Positions 36,294 to 46,593 of a stretch of 64,000 bases of DNA are shown piece by piece. How positions within the stretch are numbered: the stretch's first letter is position 1; every line of letters starts with the position of its first letter. The notes under the pieces are model-generated. The model saw nothing but the letters and a program-made list of their open reading frames with translations. It was not told where the DNA came from and made no database searches. Made by a program: the position numbers and the translations under genes. This DNA is from Setoptus koraiensis (Eukaryota; Arthropoda): NCBI GenBank assembly GCA_048013815.1, contig CM106585.1:3596001-3660000 (forward strand), in the 5' to 3' direction.

Positions 36294-37035
36294 CTCAGAG
36301 TCGCTGATTTGCGAGATATTCTGGTCGGAAATCGATTTCGTTGAATGTTCTCAATGTAGGTCCTGATTGTTCAATTAATTGGGTGTCTTGTTCGACAATT
36401 TCGCTCAATTCTTCAGCAGGAAAAAGCATACAAAGCATTAGTCACACTATAGGTTTATTTCTCTGAAATCGACCCCTCCTAAAATGAGTGTTCCTTGTAA
36501 GTTAGTAGTTACTACTAAAAGATAAGACGGTAGTGTGAATACTTTCCAGCAACTTCTATTGGTTACTTATTAAATGGTTATCAATGAGCTTTGCGACTCT
36601 CTTGTAGCAACAAGTGAACTATATTTGTTTGGACGCGGGCATAGTTGGGCCGAAAATGCGTTCTGCATAAGAGAAGCACGTATCAAAACTGCATGCGAAG
36701 ATAGAAATTGGTCGCCTCGTTGCGAGCATCAAATCTGTACAAAACCAAGCGAGCTCCTCATCACCAAATGAAGAATTGCAACTAGAAAGGGAACCTGAAG
36801 CGAGATTCGGCTGTGGAAAGCGCTCATCCCAATAAAACACGGATGGACGCAGAAGTGAGAAATGATGAGTTTCAGTTTTAGTAATTGTAACATTAGTGAG
36901 CGCGATTTTTCAGTCTTACTATTGTTCGGTGTGAATGGGCTTATATAGGGATAAGAACCCTTATAAGTCGCGCGTGGTGTTAATTGATAATTTGGGCCAA
37001 TTGAAGCCAATGAAGGCCAAAATCCATCTTCATTC
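36294..37035. other. spacer between protease copies
   Basis: No supported gene. Overlapping 65-73-codon frames at 36574-36840 on both strands have no family match. From about 36975 to 37035 the sequence is homologous to the 3' flank of proteases A and B, including the AATCCATCTTCATTCTTACC stretch. Confidence 0.4.
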
Positions 37036-37156
37036 TTACCATTGGTGTTTAACCAAATCGATCCACTCGTACACAGGACCTCCATACACGGCTACCATCA
37101 AGGTATAACCCAGCTTAAAATTCCCTTCAACTATCACGCCACTGACTTCCCACGCG
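37036..37156 (-). CDS. serine protease copy C, C-terminal fragment
   Basis: The last 39 codons of a third protease paralogue. WEVSGVIVEGNF, LMVAVYGGPVYEWIDLVKH and the terminal W-stop align with the ends of copies A and B, including the final helix WID.V. The 5' part, including the catalytic motifs, is lost in the run of Ns that begins at 37157. Whether the full gene is intact cannot be known. The sequence beyond the gap shows no protease motif. Confidence 0.75.
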
Positions 37157-37250
37157 NNNNNNNNNNNNNNNNNNNNNNNNNNNNNNNNNNNNNNNNNNNN
37201 NNNNNNNNNNNNNNNNNNNNNNNNNNNNNNNNNNNNNNNNNNNNNNNNNN
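37157..37250. other. assembly gap (94 N)
   Basis: Unknown bases interrupt protease copy C. Copies A and B need about 1,000 nt for the missing part, so the true gap is larger than shown or the assembly has collapsed or misjoined tandem copies. Confidence 0.95.
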
Positions 37251-37317
37251 CTGTGCCGATCGAATGTGTTTGAATTTTATCACTGAAGAGAAAATCAGCT
37301 ACGATTCTTAAATAACC

Positions 37318-37323
37318 TTTATT
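37318..37323 (-). promoter_or_regulatory. poly(A) signal of the Gly/Ala/Lys-rich gene
   Basis: AATAAA on the minus strand, 128 nt past the stop codon at 37452; a normal 3' UTR distance. Confidence 0.6.
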
Positions 37324-37451
37324 GAATGTTAAACCAGTTATGACAGTGTAGTTTTGGAAATGTTAATTCTCGACTTGTCCACCCGTATTGAGTTATATGG
37401 ACACCATCATGCAAGCGTGCCTAAATAACAGGTAAATCGGCAACCAACGGT

Positions 37452-38352
37452 CTAACCAATGAGTCCACCGGCGCCTCCTTTGGCCGCCTTCACTCCACCA
37501 CCAGCACCCGCCGCGGCGGCTTTTTTGAATCCCGCAGCTCCTTTGGCGCTGGCCTTAAATCCTGTGGCTCCTTTGCCTGCTGCGGCAAATCCCTTGGCGC
37601 CACCGGCGCCCTTCTTGGCAAAACCGGCAGCTCCGGCGCCAGCAGCGAAACCTTTCTTCGCCACAAATCCTTTTTTTGCTCCGCCTGCCGCCCCAAAAGC
37701 GCCGGCCTTGCCAAATTTGAATCCTTTGCTCAGGCCGAACTTCTTGACGGCAGCAGAACTCTTCGAGTAGCCTGCTCCAAATTTACCAATTTTGCCTCCC
37801 TTCTTTCCGAATTTCTTTGCGTATCCCGATGAAAGAGCGCCACCTTTCGAAGCTGCGCCCTAATCAACATGACATAACAATTTTTTCCGAACGTTAATTG
37901 TGAACCGAGTTGAATAGTTTGAAGACATAATACAGTGATTAGCTCACTTACCTTCTTGAATCCTGCTGCTCCGCTAGCAAAACCTTTGGCGCCCCCCTTT
38001 GCTCCTGCCGCAGCTCCCTTGAAGCCAGCGGTGGACGCTCCGGCACTCTTGAATCCGGCGGCACCCGCGGCTGCCTTTCCCCCTTTGGCCACTACCACAC
38101 CGCCTGCCGCGGCGCCCTTGGCAATTGACTCGGCCGGCTCCAGTTGGGTTTGGGCCCCTATTATGCAGGCCAGCATCAATACTACGACACTCGTGCACAA
38201 CACTAGTAACTTTCTTGATGACTTATTCTAGATAATTGAGAACACGACAAAATATTGAGACGATGATGTGAAGGCTCAACAAAGAGTTTCAATTTGAAAG
38301 ATATCTCGATGAAACAATACATTATTTACACAAAACTTACTGAGAAATGCAT
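37452..38352 (-). CDS. secreted Gly/Ala/Lys-rich repetitive protein
   Basis: Three exons with phase-0 junctions: 38352-38341 (ATG CAT TTC TCA), 38227-37952 and 37859-37452. Introns are 113 and 92 nt, with donors GTAAGT and acceptors TCTAG and TTAG. They encode 231 aa. Residues 1-32 are MHFSNKSSRK followed by a strong hydrophobic core LLVLCTSVVVLMLACIIGA, a signal peptide. The mature chain is almost wholly Gly, Ala and Lys with regularly placed Phe in repeats such as AAGFKK, KGFAAG and TGFKAS. It has no Cys or Trp and only two Tyr (GYAKKF, GYSKSS). Such composition is seen in structural or adhesive extracellular proteins (cuticle, silk-like, elastomeric). A membrane-active cationic peptide precursor is another option. 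I do not recognise the family. The signal peptide, splice sites and poly(A) signal make a real gene very likely. Confidence 0.8.
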
Positions 38353-39046
38353 GGTGATTCAAACGGTGATTTTTGTGTTTGCTTCTTTGCTTCAATGTTT
38401 TCTTGGCAACTCTTCTGTCAGATGGTTACTGCTGCGACTATCTATCGCAACAACTTCGTGACTGATATCCTTCGATGTCCTCAACAATAAACGTGATTGT
38501 TTCCAGCTGCAATTACTGTCAACGATTGTTTGCATTCTCATTGGCAAATTTTTAAATGTATATGTCAGATGCGAACGATAAAATGCGTGATCATCTGAGA
38601 GTGAAATAACTAATGCGATTATTTCTTATTGAATTCTACGAGAAGGCTGACCATTCGAGATCAAGTTCACAGAAATAGTAGTAACAGTTTATTAATTATC
38701 TAGTGAGTTATGGAATGACGCCAAAATTATCACTGCCACAAATCTGAAATTCACTCAACTTTATTTTTAGTCGCAACATAACACTTCGTAAATAGTGTCA
38801 CTTCCGATTCGAGTACCACTGCAGCATTGTTTGTAGTAAACTTGAAACAATAATTAAGTTGTGCGGTGCATAAAAATTGAACATTCTGATTGATCACTGC
38901 AACATTGTCGCTAAACAACAGTGATTGTCTAGAATAATAACCAGTTCACTAGATCATATTTACACCAACTGTCAACAATTAAATAAACTCGTTTCGTGTG
39001 GACTTTTCAGCAACTAGTGTCAACAATGATAACTGTCACCAAAATT

Positions 39047-39169
39047 AAGCGCCACTAAACAAAGCCGCCCTGAATGTGCTCGCCAGAGACTGCAAGTCAA
39101 TTCATGAACAATTCTCATAACTAACAACTTATGGTTTATATGAGCTAACCAACTTGTTTAGTGGCGCTT
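39047..39169. repeat. 16-bp perfect inverted repeat pair, 123 bp
   Basis: AAGCGCCACTAAACAA at 39047-39062 is exactly complemented at 39154-39169. The size and arms resemble a small MITE, but no target-site duplication is visible. Confidence 0.6.
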
Positions 39170-39777
39170 GCAAGTGCTGCTCCTTCCCTCTGACTCCAAC
39201 GACCTAGACAAAACTATGACTACAAAGCTCAATTTTGTTGTACAACTTATGTATGCCTGGTCACAAGTTTAGAACATGGAGGCCAGACTAACGAGATATT
39301 GAATGTCGGCTTCCGGTTTGTCCGGTCAATGCCGTATAACGGTGACGCAAGATGAGATGGATATAGCATCGCCACCAGTTTGAATTGTAACGCTGCTAAA
39401 GTTAGTTATGAGTAGTTGGTGACATATTGACATAGCAACACCCCAATAATAGGCGAAGAGAAGTTGCGTTTAACAGCTCGGATATCTGCATGACACGGGA
39501 TGGAATAAATACTATTTATTGAATACTATTTATTGAATAGTATTTATTGAATAGTATTTATTCCTCAACTGTGAATAGTTTTGCTGAAGCTAGATGGCGC
39601 GAGCGGCATTCGAAAAGTCAACATACTGGCAATCAAAATGTTGCATTGGATCAACGGTCTAGGCAATGATGTAATAACAATATGTACACAAAACCACATG
39701 ACCCATTACGCTTGCAGGTAAACTTACATTATATGGGGAGCTGTATGAAGAGATTAAATAAATTATCCTTAGCTATA

Positions 39778-39779
<2 letters not shown>

Positions 39780-39825
<46 letters not shown>
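39780..39825. repeat. (GA)n microsatellite
   Basis: About 22 uninterrupted AG/GA dinucleotides. Confidence 0.95.
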
Positions 39826-39828
<3 letters not shown>

Positions 39829-40470
39829 TTTTATTTTACAGTTAGTCTGTTTCACATGTGACGGTTGGTAATAGAAAGTGAAGCGATAGAATCAAGTATT
39901 GCTAATTTGCATAACTTGTTAGCTGTCCGGCGTATGGTCAGTTATGGTCTGATGGAGATCTGTCCGATCAATTTTCAATCATTTCTTTTGTCGCGCGATC
40001 TAGGTAAATATCTGTGAATAACGTTAATAATATTACAAACTATTTGGTCGTTTGCTTCAATAATAACACAGCACACAGATGAATAATAAAAGATAGAGCG
40101 ACAGAGAAAAAGAATCATGTAGATAAGTCACGACAATTCCTTTTCCTTGTGTCAAATGCAACAACTACAAGAGCACACACAAACACATTACATAATACAA
40201 CAAGTACAAGCAAAACTACACTTGGTCAGCACAACAAACCAACTTTGATTTTATCAGTTGTGTTTAGTAATGATGGCGAGATGGCAATAGAAAGTAACAT
40301 CATTATGCATTGATTCGTGCCTCGTTGTTATATAGAGCATCTCGCAAGCTTGCGCTGGCTTGCGAGCCAGTGGCCAAACAAGCTCAAGTGGCAATTGCAA
40401 TGCAGTCCCATTTGATTCAATAGGTAACTCGATCTGAGCCGAGCCGAGCCAAGCCAAGTGGATCAGATGA

Positions 40471-40535
40471 GATCGAATCGGACAGAATCGGACAGAATCG
40501 GACAGAATCGGATAGAATTGGATTAGATCGGATGG
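40471..40535. repeat. 10-bp minisatellite (GACAGAATCG)n
   Basis: Six or so 10-bp units decaying at both ends (GATCGAATCG, GACAGAATCG, GATAGAATTG, GATTAGATCG). Confidence 0.85.
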
Positions 40536-40791
40536 AAGGAGGTCAGTGAGACGACGGCGACGACGAGAGGCGCGACCGAACAATAATTCATGCAGTCTCA
40601 TTGGCTCAGTGTGAGTAGACACGACATATCATTGGCGGATCGTGGCGCTTATATGCAAATCACTGTGCGTCGTCTATGTGGAAACGGCAACACGAGAAAC
40701 GGAACATCTAGAGAGAGTGGCAATGGAAAACATTCCAGCTAAGCAAACAACAATGCGGCCGAGATTGATTCTTGTTTCAGGTCACACAAAA

Positions 40792-41045
40792 ATGGCCGGC
40801 GATTTTTATATCTGTGTGTCGTTATATCTGTCATTATATCTGGCGTTGTTGTCGCTGAACTGGACGCCGTCTGCTGCAACTGGCAAGGGCCCGACGTGTG
40901 GTTGTCGCTGGGAACGAGCGAAAACGAATCGAGCCACCAAGCCAAAGGCGAAGAAGCCCATGAAGAAGAGGCCGTCGTTGTCTCAAATGGAAAGAGAGAG
41001 TCGCAATGCTCGAAATGTGTCTATTATCACCGTGGCGCCAATTGT
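40792..41045 (+). CDS. possible first coding exon of a secreted basic protein
   Basis: An ATG in good context (AAAATGG) lies 11 nt after an acceptor-like CTTGTTTCAG at 40771-40780. The frame gives a convincing signal peptide (MAGDFYICVSLYLSLYLALL at residues 1-20) and then GPTCGC. A basic stretch (residues 47-60, KPKAKKPMKKR) and NVSIITVAPIV follow. The frame then meets a donor-like GTAAGC at 41046, one base before the stop would be completed. This is the pattern of a 5' exon followed by an intron. No next exon was found, and the phase does not fit the exon at 59906. Unrecognised family; could be a chance open frame. Confidence 0.3.
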
Positions 41046-44000
41046 GTAAGCCAGAAAAGTTGATCGTTGCTGCCACACACCCGGCCATCGCTCTCTTGGT
41101 GATATTTTCACTATTTAGTCAGTGGTTCTGGTCACTGGTCACTCGCTGCATTACGCAATATTCGAGCCAAAAAACATAAAATACAATTTAATATAATGTA
41201 ATGACGATGCTGATGATGTGTGAATAATTAGACGCTGACCACTCTCAACTTGGTCAGCTCTATTTGTGTGTGCAGCTTGCTAAAAAAGGTAGTTTGCATA
41301 AAACTGTTTTGCATAGTCAACATGAATAGACATAAATAGTTGGTGGCTTCTTAACGAGTGAAATAACCACAAAAATGTGACTATTTTACCCCGCCAAAAC
41401 CCGTTAAGACCTCTAACTGGAAAGGTCGACTGGTCATCGTTACATCATAAAAAGAATGCTCCGTACAGCCACCATCAGACAGACTCATATAAGTTGGTTG
41501 TCGTAAGCGGTGGTTGGATTTGGTTGATTGTTGTGCCAACCGCACGCGTAAACCACATAAGAGCGACATGAGAGCGACATGAGAGCGACATGAGAGCGAT
41601 GACAATAAATAAATGATATGCACACACATCGCATACAACAACAAACCAACAACTTCAATATAACGGAACGCAGTCGTTATATTGAAGCCGTATTAAGTTG
41701 CCTGGTCGCAATTGCCGGCAATTGAAAAGATGAATGAATAAATGATAATAATTCTATTCGATTGCATTCATATGCAAATGCAAATCTGTGAATTTATTCT
41801 GAATTTATAACAACAGCTAGCTATCATTTGCATCGAGCTAGATAAGGCTAGATAAGAACACAGCAAACAGGCTTGTTGTCATGTCGGCTTGTGGGCGCCA
41901 ATTTATAAGATGCATCACACATAACAACTAGACACATGGATAATCACTTGTCCATTACGTAACAGCAACAAGCAAAGAAGCGGCTAAAAAGAACAACAAA
42001 CATCGTTATGATTTACATCTACATACATTAACGTGTATGCACAAATATTATTATATCTACTTGTTTACATTTGCATAAGATGATGATGATCTCTTGTCTG
42101 TGCCGGTGTCGACCTGGTTTTGGTGAGTCGAGCAACAGCGACAACAACATTAGTTGTTGCTGTTGTCGTTGTTGTGATCATCGTTGTTCTGCAAACACTT
42201 TAACAAAAGTGCAACAGCAACAGTTAGTGAGGCAAGGGGAAACAAGTGGCGGCTTGTGTGAGAAGATGTCACTGATTGAAATGAACTCTATTTCTCACGG
42301 GTTCAAAGCTTCTTCGTTTCGACCAAAAATGATTCTCAGCCAGCTTCTTCTTCTTCGCAGCAGCAGCAGCAACAACAACAACAACAACACTTAGCGCAAC
42401 AAGCTTGCCGGCTCCCAACAAAATCAGCCGAGAATAAGAAGAAGAAGAAGCAAATTAGAGGAATTGGCCAAAAGAAACCAAACCAAAGTAACCGCAACAA
42501 ATGATGATCACATCTGTTGTATCTGTTCATGTTGCCATTTATACGGCCTAATGTTGTTGTCGTTGTCTTGTCGTAACAATGATAACAATAATAATAATGA
42601 TAGCAATACGCAGCAACATTATCCCATTATTAGTGGTGGATATTTATAGTTCAAATTATAATTATCGTCATTATCATTACGATGTGTGACATCTTATCGG
42701 ATGGCATCATCTCACATATGATATATTGTCATGTGAGCGGTGCCGGCGCAAACAATCGTAACAGTCCAATCAATCGAGCAACAGTTGGCACACAACAGGT
42801 TAACCTGTTAACTTGTTTTTGCAGTGATACGGCCGGCAGTTAGATAAAAGATAAACAACGGCTACTATATCAGCCATAGTCGCCATATATAAACATTTGT
42901 CGCACGATTCTGGCCAGACATTTGTGGCGCGAAACAATGAAGATATGATGCCTCAATGAACGCAGCTAAATTCAATTGCTTGCTGTAGTAGCCACAGTTT
43001 GAGCCCATAATTGCCGCACCAATCGACTCACTGATTGTTTGGCACATTGTGTGTATGATTGCGTCATTTTGCCAGTCAATTTGCATTGCGTTATCTCCTG
43101 CTCCGTTATCTGGTCCCCTGTTTTACCTGTGTGTGTGTGTAGCAAAGTGCCAGGTACACACACACACACAGGTAAGAGACAAAAGTGTAAGTGCAAGTGT
43201 TTTGTTTGGGCCACTTTCTATTGCCGCTATTCACATTTAAGATATACTTTTTTCAATAATATGTAAATTGTATAGCCAGTACAGTAATTGTTATTGTTAC
43301 AATTATTGTTATTGTGTCTTTATTCTGTCGTTGGCTGACTCGTTTGAACTTATTGCTTACAAAGCAATTATTTTGAGGCACCCGTTCATATCTGGCTAGC
43401 ACTGGTGCATTGGTTTTCTTTTTCTGTTTGCATCTCATCTCATCCTATTGCGATTCTATTTTTGTTGTTTGTCTCTACTGGTTTTTTTTCTTCTTCAGCT
43501 AGCTTTATTGCAACGCTTGCGAGTAGTTTTTGCTTGTCCAATGTTTAAACTCACTTCTAATAATAGCCATGCAACCCGCATCGATGCAGTGATAGCTTCT
43601 TTTTTGTCCTCTTTTTCTTTGTCATGTTAATCACTCATTTCGATGTTGTTGTTGTTGTTCTTCGATACTTTACAATACAACTCCGGCAACTTGAATTTCA
43701 ATGCTCATTCCGATACATTTCACATTGTAATATATACAGGTAATATAAACAGAATAGTAATATGAGCAAGCACTTGCACCAGCGTCCCGATACAAACAAT
43801 CAATAATGCAGTCCAAGTGCAATAGTCAATAACATTTCAACAAAGGCAACACCAACAACGGTGCCCACTCGTATAGCTGTAACTAAATAGTTGCTGCATT
43901 CATGCGGCTCATGGCAACTTGCATAAAAACACACCCGCTAATGCCGATAGTGGCCAAGTTGCTCGGTCAAGCCGAATATCCGCAACAATCGTGGCTTACT

Positions 44001-45339
44001 CGTGACGTCAATGCGAGCCAATTCGCGTCAATTCGCGATATCGAACGCGGCTCGAAAAAATCCAAATCTACACCGCACACAGCAAGTGAGGGCAAAAGAA
44101 AAGCAAGGACACGACTTGGCTACAATAACTTATTACATAATTATGGCAACAATGACAAAATCAAAGCGCCGCCACGATAATTAATTATCGATGCGGCCTG
44201 AATGTTGTTAGCCAACTGCAATTGAACTGCAACCGAATTGAGCTGACCACTTTATAATGTATTTATACATATTTATATGGATGTGTCCAGCAACTTTTCG
44301 GCCGGCCGCCGAACGATAGTATGGGCAGTCTGTTAATGATAATGATTGATGTAGTTGTGTTGTTTCTGTTGCCGTTGCTATTGCCGTTGCTGTTGCTGTT
44401 GATGCAATGATTATTATGATGCAATTTTAGGAACGAATGAAAATGGTTGAAAAGGGCTCAAATGAAGCCAGCATCGCCGGCATCATCATCGGTATTGAAT
44501 CGGCACAATGATGGTGTTTTTAATCATCATTCACACTCAGATCAATCAAACAAGTGAACTGATGAAATGTCTGTTGCGTCTGTTCTATTTTTTTTTCTCT
44601 CCAACTTTTTACTTCTATTGTTGTTGCATTTTATATAATCCCCTGGCTATTACATAACTACACATAGAGGCATTGGCAAGCTAACTAATGAGCGGACTTG
44701 CTTTTGTTTCTTAGCAACAAAACATCCATCTATTTCTTGTCAAACTATCGCAATAGCACCAAGTCAGCTGGTTGCCTTTGCAGATTTCGCACAATTTGTG
44801 CCGGCGACCCCACGGGCGACCGCAACTCAAAAAGATCACAACAACTGGCTGGCTCGATAACTGTAAACTTTCTCTTGCCGTTTCTGACGTAACGCAGGCA
44901 GCGTGCGAGCAGCAATCAACAGTTTGCAGTGATATTACCATTATTTTCACTCATCATCATCCAGCCAATATATATATATTACAGGTATAACAGTTATATT
45001 GATATTATATTGGATTTGTTGCCATTGGTCATTATGTTTTTCATCATATTGGCCATTTCGACAAAGGTTCGCATGAGTGCATGAGATACTAGCGGCGCCG
45101 CTTGCGCACATTGTTGCCGGTGACGGCCACTGGCGTTGCCAATGGTTACATAATCTCTCTATTTAAGGTGCAAACACACACACACACGATGTGATGCAAT
45201 GCGATGCGATGTTATTTATGATCGATCATCTAGATCAGTGTAAGTTATAACTTTTAAGTGGTTGCTGGCAAAATAACTGTAAGTCCGACAGACATGACCA
45301 TCATTAATAAGAGAGAGACAGAGAGGGCAATGTTGTAAT

Positions 45340-45404
45340 ATGTTATCTGTTGGCCAGGTGAGACCAGGCCAGACGACAGGTGAGCGCCGGCCAACAGATA
45401 ACAT
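45340..45404. repeat. 16-bp perfect inverted repeat
   Basis: ATGTTATCTGTTGGCC (45340-45355) is complemented at 45389-45404 around a 33-nt loop containing two CAGGTGAG-type motifs. Confidence 0.7.
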
Positions 45405-46532
45405 TGGCAGTTGCTGTTGCAGTTGCTGTTGTGACTCACAACTTGTGAGCGAGCCAGCGAGCTAGCGACGTGAAACAAGCGCAACTAACATTATCTAACA
45501 TTAAACAGCATCATGGTGTAGCCTGGTCATAGCTTGATATTATTACATAACTATCACTATTAGTGTGTCGATGGAGCTGAGTTTAGTTGTTAATCTGGTC
45601 GATGTGATGCTTCGCTTTTTCGCCGCTTTTGCGATTGGTTGCACCATCAGCATGGGCACACTACATGCCGATTGTTTGTTGGCCGGCGCTGTGTTTTAGT
45701 TCATACGTTGTCTGATTGTTGTGTCGTTGTTTTTGTTGTTGGCCTCGCTCTCTTTGCTTGTCGTTGCTCTCTCTTGCCATGTGTTTCTCGCTGTGCCGAC
45801 ACTGCTGAAATATCGACACTGCTGCTGCTGGCGTCGAGACCTAAGCGAGCGAGCGAGCGAGCGCTAAGAGAAAAGAATGAGTATATGTAAAATGGCAAAA
45901 CCTCATCAAAGTTCACGACAATAAAAACCCTGAACCTGCCGCAACGACGAATTGTGCAGCAGCAGCAGCAGCAGTCGCCTACGAACGAGCTGCTGCAGAA
46001 TTCGAATGCGCTGCCGTTCGCAACACACACACACAAGACAGTCCGTTGCATGTTACGTAAGCTCTCTTACAAGTCAGCTCACCTGTTGGTTGGTGCACAC
46101 GATGCGGCGGCGCATTGTCGACATGGTCGTATCAACATAAACGCAGGCTGCACATTATACGGCCACTGCTAGTGAAAATCGGCACCGACAACAACGACAA
46201 CAGCGACATCAGCGACAACGGCATGTGGTCATGGTCTTCATTTCACATTGTCAATGAATAGAGACAAACAGTAAAATCAGCAATTCATGTGACATTATCC
46301 ATCCATTGTGTTGGCTCTGCATGCCTCTCTATGTATCTGTTGGCTGTATGGTAAAGTCAAAGCGAGTTAAGTTCAATTTGTCAGCCGTACAATGCAGCTA
46401 TCAGCTCAACGTGTATATTTGTTTGTGTATGTCCATTCACCTGTTGCCGGCGCCGCCGTTGTGAGTGGTGTCGCTCGCTAAGTTTGTTGCCTAACAAGTA
46501 AGTGCATAATACCTGGCTAGTGTACTGTTTGA

Positions 46533-46593
46533 GGGGGGGGGGCAGCAAGCCAGCCAAAGCAGCCAATGGCTAGCGTGCTCGAGGGGGGGGGGG
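46533..46593. repeat. paired poly-G runs
   Basis: Runs of 10 G (46533-46542) and 11 G (46583-46593) lie 40 nt apart. Such runs are prone to length error in sequencing. Confidence 0.9.

Larger units (their letters stand above)
38353..40780. other. gene-poor region
   Basis: Contains the 5' flank of the Gly/Ala/Lys-rich gene, a 16-bp inverted repeat pair, TATTTATTGAATAG tandem copies at about 39505-39562, a long (GA)n and a 10-bp minisatellite near 40.5 kb. No supported coding region. Confidence 0.45.

Noticed and set aside
37459..37770. 103-codon plus-strand Pro/Ala-rich frame
   Set aside because: Antisense shadow of the Gly/Ala/Lys-rich gene; lacks a signal peptide and splice support on that strand.
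43902..44184. 92-codon plus-strand frame with a basic tail
   Set aside because: Protein-like in places but without domain, signal peptide or splice evidence; an overlapping 60-codon frame is equally open.
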